A stretch of DNA of 64,000 bases, taken from NCBI RefSeq assembly GCF_003443895.1, contig NZ_QQOA01000017.1, positions 92,239 to 156,238 on the forward strand. Direction: 5' to 3'. The notes beneath the pieces were generated by a model, which saw only the letters and a program-made list of their open reading frames with translations, had not been told where the DNA came from and searched no databases. The position numbers and the translations under genes are program-made. This document shows positions 50,388 through 59,438 of the stretch, one piece after another. The stretch comes from Paraburkholderia phosphatilytica (lineage in GTDB: Bacteria; Pseudomonadota; Gammaproteobacteria; Burkholderiales; Burkholderiaceae). Every line of letters begins with the position of its first letter. Position 1 is the stretch's first letter.

Positions 50388-53300
50388 ATGTCTAGCATGC
50401 ACACGGTCGTTTCCGGCTGGTTCGGCGTCTCCGCCGTCTGGCTCCTCCCTCTTCTGGTACGGCTCGTCCTAACCGCGCTGCCCGGTGGCGCCGGATTGCG
50501 CGGGCCCGGCACGATCCGGCTATGGCTCGGCTTCGTGTGCGTGCTGCTCGCGAGCTGCACGCTGGAAGCGTCCGTGAATGCGAACGGCGATGCATTCGGC
50601 CACGCGCTCGCCACGCTGCTCGGCCATCTGGCGGGACACATCGGCACGCCGCTGATCGCGCTCGCGCTGCTGCTCGTGAGCCTGCCGTGGCTGTGCGGTT
50701 TTCGCTGGAGCGCGTTCCTCGCGTGGGCCGATGGCGCGTTCGGTCTCGGCTTCGGGCTCGCAGGTCGTATCGGTCGCGCTGGACGCGCCGACGATTCGCG
50801 CGAATCACGTGAAACGCGAGCGCAACGCAAGCGTGAGGGTCGGCGCGAACAACGCGAACGGCGCGACGAACGCGCGCGGCGCGGCGCCGATGACGCGGCG
50901 CCGCTGCAGACGCTGTCGTCGGTCAATCCAATGGCGCCGAAGACGAACGGCCGCTATTCCCGCCCCACCGTGTGGACGCCTCCGCCGCCGCGACGGGCGC
51001 AGCCGTCTTCCGCGGCGACAAGCCGGCCGGGTCATGTCGAGGCCGCCGTTGCACCATCGCGTCATGATGATCGCGCGGCGCCCTGGGCGCGGACCGAGCC
51101 CGCGACGAATGGCGACTGGCTGAAATCTGGCCAACCTTCGAATGCGAACGCAAATGCGCCGCGTGACGGGCAAGGTGAGCGTAATCGCGATCGGCCGGTA
51201 GTTTCGGCTGCTTCGGTCGGCGTGCGCGCTGGCGTGGGCGCAGGTGCAGTAGCGGCGGCTCGTGGAGTGGCCGCTTCGTCCGCGGCTTCCGCAGCTGGAT
51301 CTGCCGTGCCGCCGGTGTCTGCGGTGCCGCCGGTGAAACCCGTCGCGCCGGTCGCGCCGCCACGGCCGGCCGTCACATCGCGGCCGCAGACCTTCTCGCG
51401 TGCGCCGCAAAACCCTGGTCGCGCTGCGACGAGTGGCGCATCTTCGGTGACGTCTCCGTCAGCAGCGCCCTCGTCTTTGCCTGCATCGACGACGCCAGCG
51501 GCACCGGTCGCCCCGCCCGCCAACCCGGCGAGCGTGCAGGCCACGCTGCGCAGCATCGAAGCGAGCGCGGCAAGCTGGATGCAACTGGCTGGCGTCAATC
51601 CGGCACAGCCGGGCGGCGCGCAGAGCGGAGAGCCGCCCGCGGATGCCACAAAGCCCGACGAGGCCCCCGGCGTCGACCGTGCGCACACGCAGCCTGCACG
51701 TGGAAACGTTGTATCGACCTCCGTGGCTACGGAAGGTCAAAATCGACCGGCCGCGCCCGCGCCGACTCCGGCTCCGATCCCGACGGCGAACGTCGAACCA
51801 CCGCAGGCGGTCTCCACTGCTGCGAAGGTTCACGAAGAGCCGAACGTGCTGGATACACGTCAACACGATGTGCCGGCCGCTGGACCAGTATCGCAGGCAG
51901 CCGATGCGTCGCCAACCGCAGCATCGCCGCACGCGATAGCCAGTCCGTCGATTGCACAACCTGCTCCAACGCCGAGCGGTAAAGACGATGCGATACCGCC
52001 ATGGGAATCGCCCGCAACGCCAGCGGTCAACGCCAACGATGCAGCGGATGCACCGGCTGCGCAGTCCACGCGGTCCGCAGCAGCGGCGCGTCCGGCACAA
52101 GGCGGCCAACCGGCGCAACCCGCATCGCCAATCCGCGAGCCGGATCCGGCCGCTCCGCTCCCGCGCGCCGACACGCGAGCGCTGCACGCGGTCGTGACGC
52201 CACCCGCCGCAGCGGTCGAAATTGTCGAACTGGTCGAAGCAACACGCCAGGCGCGCGAGGTCGAAGCCGCGCCCCGGTCCGCTTCGAACGTCGTGCGTTT
52301 TCCGGGCACGCCTGTCGCGACCGCGCATCCGGTGCGCGCGGCGTCCGCGCTGCCCACGCATGGCGCGGTCGCGCTGCAGGCCGACGACATGCCGGACGAT
52401 GCCGACGCGCTGCTTGCCACGCCGAACGAGCAGATCGAAGAACCATCGCCGGCTGCGCTTCCGTTGCACACCCCTGCGGGTGTCGACGAATCCGCCACCG
52501 TGCCTGCAGCAGCAGAAGCAATGCAGCAACCCACACCCGCCAGCACACCGGCGGTCGCGCCATCCGCCGTCACGCCCACTAGCGCGCCGGACGCAACGCA
52601 GGACGCAACGCAGCGCGCCCCGTTACGCGGCTATGCGCCCACCGGTTTCGAGTTCCACGCGCCGGCCGCATCGGCCGTCGATCTGCCGTCGCTCGACCTG
52701 CTCGAACGTGTGTCGGACGACGTCGAACCGATCCCCGAAGAGCGGCTCGCCGAGACCGCCCAGCTGATCGAGCAGCGCCTGCAGGAGTTCAAGGTGCCGG
52801 TCACCGTGGTCGGCGCATCGGCGGGGCCGGTCATCACGCGTTTCGAAATCGAGCCGGCGCTCGGCGTGCGCGGCAGCCAGATCGTCGGGCTGATGAAGGA
52901 CCTGTCGCGCGGCCTCGGCCTCACGTCGATCCGCGTCGTCGAGACGATTCCGGGCAAGACCTGCATGGGCCTCGAACTGCCGAACGCGAAGCGCCAGACC
53001 ATTCGGCTCTCCGAGATTCTCGAAGCGGACGTGTATCAGCGTTCGTCGTCGAAGCTCACGCTCGCGATGGGCAAGGACATCGTCGGCCATCCGGTCGTCA
53101 CGGATCTCGCGAAGGCGCCGCACATGCTCGTCGCGGGCACGACCGGCTCGGGCAAGTCGGTCGCGATCAACGCGATGATCGTTTCGCTGCTGTACAAGGC
53201 GACGCCCGAAGACGTGCGCCTCATCATGATCGACCCGAAGATGCTCGAGCTCTCCGTGTACGAGGGCATTCCGCATCTGCTCGCACCGGTCGTCACCGAC

Positions 53301-54152
53301 ATGAAGCTCGCCGCGAACGCGCTCAACTGGTGCGTCGGCGAAATGGAGAAGCGCTACCGGCTGATGTCCGCGGTCGGTGTGCGCAATCTCGCGGGCTTCA
53401 ATCAGAAAATTCGCGACGCCGAAGCGCGGGAAAAGAAGATCGGCAATCCGTTCTCGCTGACGCCCGATGCTCCCGAGCCGCTGTCGACGCTGCCGCTGAT
53501 CGTCGTCGTGATCGACGAACTGGCGGACCTGATGATGGTTGCGGGCAAGAAGATCGAAGAGCTGATCGCGCGGCTCGCGCAGAAGGCGCGTGCGGCCGGG
53601 ATCCATCTGATTCTCGCGACGCAGCGTCCGTCCGTCGACGTGATTACGGGCCTCATCAAGGCGAATATTCCGACGCGCGTCGCGTTCCAGGTGTCGTCGA
53701 AAATCGACTCTCGCACGATTCTCGACCAGATGGGCGCCGAGTCGCTGCTCGGCCAGGGCGACATGCTGTTCCTGCCGCCCGGCACCGGCTATCCGCAGCG
53801 CGTGCACGGCGCGTTCGTCGCGGACGAGGAAGTGCACCGCATCGTCGAGCATCTGAAGCAGTTCGGCGAGCCGGAGTACGTCGAAGGCATTCTGGACGGC
53901 CCGGCGACGGACGGCGCGCCGCAGGATCTGTTCGGCGATGCGCCCGATGCCGAAGCCGATCCGCTCTACGACGAGGCGGTCGCGTTCGTCGTGCGTACGC
54001 GCCGGGCGTCGATCTCATCCGTGCAGCGGCAACTGCGCATCGGCTACAACCGCGCGGCGCGGCTCGTCGAGCAGATGGAGGCGGCCGGGCTGGTTTCAGC
54101 GATGGGGATCAACGGCAGCCGCGAGGTGCTCGCGCCGGGCCCGGCGGAGTGA
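50388..54152 (+). CDS. ftsK: FtsK/SpoIIIE-type DNA translocase with very long linker
   Basis: A 1254-residue protein. The N-terminus has about three membrane helices (residues 8-30, 45-65, 80-105); a low-complexity Ala/Pro/Thr/Ser-rich linker spans about 130-770. The RecA-like motor follows with Walker A GTTGSGKS and Walker B IVVVIDELADLMM, then the gamma winged helix near the C-terminus (ISSVQRQLRIGYNRAARLVE). It pumps DNA at the septum and activates XerCD at dif. The start codon is ATG 50388 or 50397. Burkholderia usually carries two FtsK paralogues; this appears to be the large one. Confidence 0.92.
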   Translation: MSSMHTVVSGWFGVSAVWLLPLLVRLVLTALPGGAGLRGPGTIRLWLGFVCVLLASCTLEASVNANGDAFGHALATLLGHLAGHIGTPLIALALLLVSLPWLCGFRWSAFLAWADGAFGLGFGLAGRIGRAGRADDSRESRETRAQRKREGRREQRERRDERARRGADDAAPLQTLSSVNPMAPKTNGRYSRPTVWTPPPPRRAQPSSAATSRPGHVEAAVAPSRHDDRAAPWARTEPATNGDWLKSGQPSNANANAPRDGQGERNRDRPVVSAASVGVRAGVGAGAVAAARGVAASSAASAAGSAVPPVSAVPPVKPVAPVAPPRPAVTSRPQTFSRAPQNPGRAATSGASSVTSPSAAPSSLPASTTPAAPVAPPANPASVQATLRSIEASAASWMQLAGVNPAQPGGAQSGEPPADATKPDEAPGVDRAHTQPARGNVVSTSVATEGQNRPAAPAPTPAPIPTANVEPPQAVSTAAKVHEEPNVLDTRQHDVPAAGPVSQAADASPTAASPHAIASPSIAQPAPTPSGKDDAIPPWESPATPAVNANDAADAPAAQSTRSAAAARPAQGGQPAQPASPIREPDPAAPLPRADTRALHAVVTPPAAAVEIVELVEATRQAREVEAAPRSASNVVRFPGTPVATAHPVRAASALPTHGAVALQADDMPDDADALLATPNEQIEEPSPAALPLHTPAGVDESATVPAAAEAMQQPTPASTPAVAPSAVTPTSAPDATQDATQRAPLRGYAPTGFEFHAPAASAVDLPSLDLLERVSDDVEPIPEERLAETAQLIEQRLQEFKVPVTVVGASAGPVITRFEIEPALGVRGSQIVGLMKDLSRGLGLTSIRVVETIPGKTCMGLELPNAKRQTIRLSEILEADVYQRSSSKLTLAMGKDIVGHPVVTDLAKAPHMLVAGTTGSGKSVAINAMIVSLLYKATPEDVRLIMIDPKMLELSVYEGIPHLLAPVVTDMKLAANALNWCVGEMEKRYRLMSAVGVRNLAGFNQKIRDAEAREKKIGNPFSLTPDAPEPLSTLPLIVVVIDELADLMMVAGKKIEELIARLAQKARAAGIHLILATQRPSVDVITGLIKANIPTRVAFQVSSKIDSRTILDQMGAESLLGQGDMLFLPPGTGYPQRVHGAFVADEEVHRIVEHLKQFGEPEYVEGILDGPATDGAPQDLFGDAPDAEADPLYDEAVAFVVRTRRASISSVQRQLRIGYNRAARLVEQMEAAGLVSAMGINGSREVLAPGPAE

Positions 54153-54226
54153 GGCGCGCGCGCATGTGGTGAAGCAGGTCGTGAAGCGCCGGCGCGCTAG
54201 CGGGCTAGCGTCAACGTATCGGCGCT

Positions 54227-54820
54227 TCAGAACTCGTAGCGCCCCCTGAAGAACGCGACGTCGCCCTGATTCACACCGGGAATGCGCGGGATGATCGTGC
54301 CCATCAGCGATGCGTTGCGATAACGGACCGACGCCACCGGCTACGCGAGCGGCAACGGTACGTAATGCAGCATATCGTTATGCGCGGTGAACCCCGCGAA
54401 ATAGCCGCCACCTACCGACAATCCACTCAGCGCGGAACTCGTGTACCACTGCCTCGCCCGGCCGGCGATCGGTTCGGGGCTGCCGTGCGAATCGAGAAAG
54501 ACGAACGCGAACAGGATGTCTTCGTTGCCGTTCGCATCGGTGTGGTGCTTGCCGACGCCCCCGCCCCATGAGTCCGCGTTCAACGTCGCGCGATGCTCGG
54601 CCGTGTAGCCGTCGATGTGCCAGCCGTAACCGGTCAGATACAGATCCCACGTGCCATCGTCGATCTCGCGGTCGATCCGCCCGCACGCCGCCGCGGCCCA
54701 CTGCACACCGTTGGACGTGCATTGCCCGCGAGCCGGCAACGGCAACAGCAGCCCCACCAGCCAGGCGATTATTGCAAGGACTGCTATCGATTTTGCTCGC
54801 ATCTGCACGGTCCGCAACAC
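54227..54820 (-). pseudogene. pagP: lipid A palmitoyltransferase PagP, interrupted by an amber codon
   Basis: The frame starts at 54820 (or 54802) with a signal peptide ending near ARGQ. The catalytic residues are all present: His68 (TGYGWHI), Asp110 and Ser111 (FLDSHG). Codon 160 is TAG (54341-54343). The same frame continues PVASVRYRNASLMGTIIPRI and ends with an aromatic outer-membrane C-terminus (GRYEF) before TGA at 54227. Without the amber codon the length (197) is normal. The truncated product would lack the last barrel strands and should be degraded. Confidence 0.88.
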
Positions 54821-54883
54821 TAGCGCCGCCCGCGGACATAGCCGCGGGCCGCACCACGTATACGGCCGCGCTGTCCGGTTACG

Positions 54884-56188
54884 TCAGGACGGCGAAACCA
54901 GCTTGAAGTCGACCGGCGAGCCGACCTCGAGCCGCTTCGGATCGGGACCGAGCAGGCCGGTCGCCGGATCGCGTTTGAACACGTAGACGGTATCGCTCAG
55001 CTGATTGCCGACGATCAGCCAGTGGCCGGTCGGATCGATCGCGAACTCGCGCGGCGACTCGCCGAGACTCGACTGCCGGCCGACGCGCTTCAGCAACCCG
55101 CTCGTTGCATCGATCGAAAAGATCGAGATGTCGTTCGCGTCTCCGCGATTCGATGCGTACAGGAACCGGCCGTCGGGCGACAGATGGATCGCGGCGGCGC
55201 CAACCTTGCCCTTGAAACCGGGCTCCGCGAGCGGCACGATCTGGCGTTCGGCGAGCTTGCCGTCTTCATACGAAAAGACCGTCACGGTGCCAGCAAGTTC
55301 GCTCGTCAGATACGCATATTTGCCGTTCGGCGCGAAGATCAGGTGACGCGGGCCGGTGCCCGGCTTCATCTGCGTATAGCGCACGTCGGTCGGGCCGAAC
55401 AGGCCGCGGCTGCCGTCGGGCGTGTAGCGGTACGTGTAGAGCTTGTCGGTGCCGAGATCCTGCGCGAACAGATAGTGGCCATCGGGCGAGAACACCGTCG
55501 AATGCACGTGCGCGTTATCCTGTCGCCCCTTCACCGGGCCGCCGCCGTCGTGATGCACGGTCAGCACCGCGCGGCCGACCTTGCCGTCCGCCTGCAGCGG
55601 AAACACCGCGAAGCTGCCGCCTGGATCCGACGCGACCGAATAGTTCGCGGTGGTCAGGTAGCGGCCATCCGGCGAGATGGCGAGATAACACGGATCGTTA
55701 CCCTCCGACGACACGCGGTCGAGCAGCGAGAGCTGGCCGCTTTGCCGGTCGAAGCGAAACGCGCTGATGTCGCCGCGCGTGGTGGCGGGACCGTGGTCGC
55801 CCGGTAGTTCGTTGACCGCGTACACATACTGCCGGTCGCGGCTCACGACGAGAAACGACGGGTTCACCGTTTGCGCGACCGATAGCGGTGTCGCGTTGCC
55901 GGTCTTCGAATCGAAACGATAGACGTAGATCCCTTCGCTCTTGCCGCCGATGTACGTGCCGATCAGCAGATCGTAGACGCCGTCGGCGGGAGCGGGCTGG
56001 GCGGTCGCGGCGTCGAGCGACATCTGCGCGAACGCCTGCGAGGCAACCATCGATGCCATCAGCGCGAACCCCTTGATGAGCGAACTGAGCGGGCGTGGCG
56101 CGATCGCCGCGTTGATGCGCCGCTGCTGCGGCGTGCGGTACGATGAAGCGGGCATGACATGTGCTGGTACGCGGTCACGGTGGAACAT
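54884..56188 (-). CDS. exported lactonase-family beta-propeller (6-phosphogluconolactonase-like)
   Basis: A 434-residue seven-bladed beta-propeller with a signal-like N-terminus (LSSLIKGFALMASMVASQAFA). Blade motifs recur: DLLIGTYIGGKSEGIYVYRF, SPDGRYLTTANY, SPDGHYLFAQDLG, APNGKYAYLTSEL, SPDGRFLYASNRG and DPTGHWLIVGNQ. Family members hydrolyse lactones (Pgl) or muconolactone-like substrates; export argues against a role in the cytosolic pentose phosphate pathway. The ATG at 56188 follows GGGAGGTCG. Confidence 0.85.
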   Translation of the reverse strand: MFHRDRVPAHVMPASSYRTPQQRRINAAIAPRPLSSLIKGFALMASMVASQAFAQMSLDAATAQPAPADGVYDLLIGTYIGGKSEGIYVYRFDSKTGNATPLSVAQTVNPSFLVVSRDRQYVYAVNELPGDHGPATTRGDISAFRFDRQSGQLSLLDRVSSEGNDPCYLAISPDGRYLTTANYSVASDPGGSFAVFPLQADGKVGRAVLTVHHDGGGPVKGRQDNAHVHSTVFSPDGHYLFAQDLGTDKLYTYRYTPDGSRGLFGPTDVRYTQMKPGTGPRHLIFAPNGKYAYLTSELAGTVTVFSYEDGKLAERQIVPLAEPGFKGKVGAAAIHLSPDGRFLYASNRGDANDISIFSIDATSGLLKRVGRQSSLGESPREFAIDPTGHWLIVGNQLSDTVYVFKRDPATGLLGPDPKRLEVGSPVDFKLVSPS

Positions 56189-56373
56189 GACGACCTCCCT
56201 TCTACGTTGTCGGTCTGTTGCAGGGAACGAGGGGTCTGGTCTGCCACGCGGCCACCGTCGCATTGCGCGAAGACGTTTTCGTGCCAATGCGTGCTGCGCA
56301 GCAGTCGCCATGCCACGCGCTTGCGCCGGTCATCGTTGTGCGAGCAAGTATAGAACCCACTCACGGAGCCATC

Positions 56374-56526
56374 ATGAACGTCACGCTCAGTCTCGGCCCG
56401 GTCGTCTCGCTGATCGCCGGCATCCTGATTCTCATCATGCCGCGCCTGTTGAACTACATCGTCGCGCTCTACCTGATCATCATCGGGCTGATCCAGATGT
56501 TCGGCTATGGACGCATGCACTTCTGA
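56374..56526 (+). CDS. DUF3096 small membrane protein
   Basis: A 50-residue protein with two hydrophobic segments: LGPVVSLIAGILILIMP and LNYIVALYLIIIGLIQMFG. This is the full DUF3096 family pattern (SLIAGILILIxPRLLNYIVAxYLI). The ATG at 56374 is preceded by GGAGCC. Function unknown; it sits in the inner membrane. It is divergent from the lactonase gene. Confidence 0.85.
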   Translation: MNVTLSLGPVVSLIAGILILIMPRLLNYIVALYLIIIGLIQMFGYGRMHF

Positions 56527-56720
56527 CGGATGATCTGACGAATCGCGAACTGCGCCGCCACGTTACGCTGTACAAGCAGCGCGAGCAGCGCGCGGACGCG
56601 ACGCAGCACCGACGCCGCCGCGACGCGCAAACGGGTCGCGGCGGCGTCGGTGTCACGCGAATCGAACGGATGCAGCAGGCGGACCGAGCCTCGAAGCAGG
56701 CCGCCGCGCCGGCGCGCGGA

Positions 56721-56966
56721 TCAGCCGGTAGTGAGCTGGTCGAGCCGCAGGCGGCCCTGCAGCGACAGTCCACCGACCGCATAATGGCCGGAGTCGGAGC
56801 GATAGGTCTTGAAGCAGTCGCGTTCGATCAGGAACGACGCGGCGGTCTGCATGCCGTTGCGCGACAGGCCGAGCCGCGCATGCTCAAGCGGCAGCATCGA
56901 GTTGTCGGTCAGGTTAGCGGCGGCGGAGAGAATCGTGATGCAATCGGATTTCGACGGGTTCAGCAT
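56721..56966 (-). CDS. small conserved hypothetical protein
   Basis: An 81-residue protein, MLNPSKSDCITILSAAANLT then LPLEHARLGLSRNGMQTAAS and FKTYRSDSGHYAVGGLSLQG. The helix-turn-helix-like distribution and the final strand pair resemble a small winged-helix fold, though I do not recognise a named family. The ATG at 56966 follows GAGGACG; a longer frame to 57125 is less likely. Confidence 0.6.
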   Translation of the reverse strand: MLNPSKSDCITILSAAANLTDNSMLPLEHARLGLSRNGMQTAASFLIERDCFKTYRSDSGHYAVGGLSLQGRLRLDQLTTG

Positions 56967-57290
56967 GGCTTTCGTCCTCGAAAAGCGGCGTTGCACGAGT
57001 AGGGAATTCGGAACGACCTGGCCGGACGGCAAAAGTGCCCAGCGATGAACGGCACGATGCATGGCGGATTCATTGCATGCCCATCGCGCACCCATCGCAA
57101 ACCGCGCATCGGTCGGATTTAACATTTTCCGGTGTGATTGTAAGCAGGCAAATTAGGGGCTGCCAAGTCCTCCGGATGCTTTTTGTGCGATGAACCATCC
57201 GGCATCGCAACGGTCCGGTAAGAAGCGCTCCATGCTTTGTCGCGCGCTGCGCCGAAGCGCATTTTTTTCCAGTCTCTCAACGCGTTTGCC
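56967..57290. other. 324-bp divergent intergenic region
   Basis: It separates the small minus-strand gene from the GH15 gene. Lower GC around 57115-57180 suggests a promoter. No gene or repeat is recognised. Confidence 0.4.
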
Positions 57291-59138
57291 ATGCCCTCTC
57301 CCATTGAAGACTACGCATTGATCGGCGACGGCCACACGGCCGCGCTGGTGTCCCGCTCCGGCTCGGTCGACTGGCTGTGCTGGCCCCGCTTCGATTCCGG
57401 CGCGTGCTTCGCCGCGCTGCTCGGCAACGAAGACAACGGCCGCTGGCAGATCGAGCCCGTATCCGAGCAGCCGCCGCGGATCACGCGCCGCTATCGCGGC
57501 GAAACGCTGATCCTCGAGACCGATTTCGAAACCGCGGAAGGCGCGGTCACGCTGATCGACTTCATGCCGCCCGGCAACGGCTGGTCGGAGATGGTCCGCA
57601 TCGTGGTCGGCAGGCGCGGCACCGTGAACATGCGGATGGCGCTCAGCCTGCGTTTCGATTACGGCTTCTCGATTCCCTGGGTCAGCCGCCTGAAGCACGA
57701 CAGCGGCATCAAGGCGATCGCGGGTCCCGATACGGTCGTGCTGCGCACGCCAGTCGACCTGCGCGGCGAGAACATGCACACGGTCGCGGAGTTCACGGTC
57801 TCGGAAGGCGAGCGCGTGCCGTTCTCGCTCGCCTACGCGGCGTCGCATCTGCGCGTGCCGCCCGCGCGCGATCCGCACACCGCGCTCGCCCGTACCGAGA
57901 ACCACTGGCTCGAATGGGCCGCGCGCGGCACGATCGAAGGACGCTGGGCCGAGCCGATCCGCCGCTCGCTGATCACGCTCCGGGCGCTCGCGTACGAACC
58001 GACGGGCGGCGTGGTCGCCGCGCCCACCACGTCGCTGCCGGAGCAGCTGGGCGGCAGCCGCAACTGGGATTACCGCTATTGCTGGCTGCGCGACGCGACC
58101 ATCACGCTGCTCGCGCTGATGCGCGGCGGCTACTACGACGAGGCGCGCAAATGGCGCGGGTGGCTGGGCCGGGTGATGGCCGGCTCGCCGCGTCAGCTGC
58201 AGATCATGTACGGCATCGCGGGCGAACGCCGGCTGCCCGAGTCCGAACTCAGCTGGCTGTCCGGCTACGAAGGCGCCAAACCTGTGCGGATCGGCAACAA
58301 CGCGGTCGATCAACTCCAGCTCGACGTGTACGGCGAAGTGATGAATGCGCTGCACCTCGCGCGCGTCGGCGGATTGCAGGCGGACGACACCGCGTGGGCC
58401 GTGCAGTGCGAGATGCTGGAGCACCTCGAAACGATCTGGGAAGACCCGGACGAAGGTATCTGGGAAACCCGCGGCGGACGCCAGCACTTCACGTTCTCGA
58501 AGGTGATGGCGTGGGTCGCGTTCGACCGCGCGGTGCGGTCCGCGGAAAAATTCCAGCTCAAGGGGCCGGTCGATCACTGGCGCGAACTGCGCGACAAGAT
58601 TCACGCGGACGTCTGCGCGAAAGCGTGGAACCCGTCGCTGAACGCGTTCACGCAGGTCTATGGCGGCGATCAGCTCGATGCCGCGACGCTGCTGATTCCG
58701 CTGCTCGGCTTCCTGCCGCCATCCGACGCCCGCGTGGCCGGCACCCTCGCCGCGATCGAGAAATATCTGCTGCACGACGGCTTCGTGTTGCGCTACCGGA
58801 CGACGGAAGTCGACGACGGCCTGCCGCCCGGCGAGGGTACATTCCTTGCGTGCAGCTTCTGGTACGTGGATAACCTCGCGCTGCAGGGCCGGGTGGACGA
58901 AGCGCATGCGATGTTCGAGCGGCTGCTCGGCCTCGCCAACGACGTCGGCCTGCTGGCAGAGGAATATGACCCGACGGCGAAACGGCTCGTGGGTAATTTC
59001 CCACAGGCGTTTACCCATGTGGCCCTGGTTCACACGGGACTCAACCTGATCAAGCACGAGCAGGAGATGGCGCAGGCCACCGGTCAGCCGCCGCACGACG
59101 GTCAAGAGTCTGACGAATTCTTGCAGGACCCTACGTAG
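57291..59138 (+). CDS. glycoside hydrolase family 15 protein (glucoamylase/trehalase type)
   Basis: A 615-residue GH15 enzyme with an N-terminal beta-sandwich (about 1-210: IEDYALIGDGHTAALVSRSG, VDWLCWPRFDS) and an (alpha/alpha)6 barrel. The hallmark NWDYRYCWLRDA lies near 260; the catalytic base Glu lies in PPGEGTFLACSFWYVDN. It hydrolyses alpha-1,4/1,6-glucans or trehalose. There is no signal peptide, so it is cytoplasmic. The ATG at 57291 matches the family start (MPSPIEDYALIGD). Confidence 0.9.
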   Translation: MPSPIEDYALIGDGHTAALVSRSGSVDWLCWPRFDSGACFAALLGNEDNGRWQIEPVSEQPPRITRRYRGETLILETDFETAEGAVTLIDFMPPGNGWSEMVRIVVGRRGTVNMRMALSLRFDYGFSIPWVSRLKHDSGIKAIAGPDTVVLRTPVDLRGENMHTVAEFTVSEGERVPFSLAYAASHLRVPPARDPHTALARTENHWLEWAARGTIEGRWAEPIRRSLITLRALAYEPTGGVVAAPTTSLPEQLGGSRNWDYRYCWLRDATITLLALMRGGYYDEARKWRGWLGRVMAGSPRQLQIMYGIAGERRLPESELSWLSGYEGAKPVRIGNNAVDQLQLDVYGEVMNALHLARVGGLQADDTAWAVQCEMLEHLETIWEDPDEGIWETRGGRQHFTFSKVMAWVAFDRAVRSAEKFQLKGPVDHWRELRDKIHADVCAKAWNPSLNAFTQVYGGDQLDAATLLIPLLGFLPPSDARVAGTLAAIEKYLLHDGFVLRYRTTEVDDGLPPGEGTFLACSFWYVDNLALQGRVDEAHAMFERLLGLANDVGLLAEEYDPTAKRLVGNFPQAFTHVALVHTGLNLIKHEQEMAQATGQPPHDGQESDEFLQDPT

Positions 59139-59188
59139 GGAGGTCACGCAACGCCGGTACGATGCAGCCTGATTCAGGGAAAGCCCAA

Positions 59189-59281
59189 GGAAAACCCGTA
59201 CTCCGGTAGCTGCACCGCAACGCCGTCAACCAGACGTGGCGAGCCTTCCGGGGCGCGACCGTTGCCGTATACGGGTTTTCC
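59189..59281. repeat. 12-bp inverted repeat enclosing 69 bases; possible structured RNA
   Basis: GGAAAACCCGTA (59189-59200) and TACGGGTTTTCC (59270-59281) are perfectly complementary, and the GC-rich interior can pair further. It lies between the GH15 stop and the phaZ promoter. Neither side shows a T-tract, so it is not a typical terminator. Confidence 0.4.
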
Positions 59282-59297
59282 GCAGCGCATTGTTGCT

Positions 59298-59326
59298 TTG
59301 CACAAAATTCACACATCCGCTATGAT
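59298..59326 (+). promoter_or_regulatory. sigma-70-like promoter of phaZ
   Basis: TTGCAC (59298-59303), a 17-base spacer and TATGAT (59321-59326), 113 bases before the phaZ ATG. It sits in the only AT-rich stretch of this gap. Confidence 0.55.
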
Positions 59327-59438
59327 TTTCGGCAGACTATTCACTTGTCCGACAACCGGGTCGGCAACATTTACGGCCAACCGCCGGTTTCAGCGCCCCC
59401 ACTGAGCCGCCGGATCTTCACCTTCAGCCGGAGCGCCT

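Noticed and set aside
19443..54343. TAG reassigned to a sense codon
   Set aside because: TAG ends several normal genes here, for example the genes ending at 18129, 36424 and 42032, with no conserved sequence after the stop.
57153..59147. 664-codon minus-strand open frame
   Set aside because: Antisense to the GH15 gene, whose motifs are unmistakable; shadow composition.
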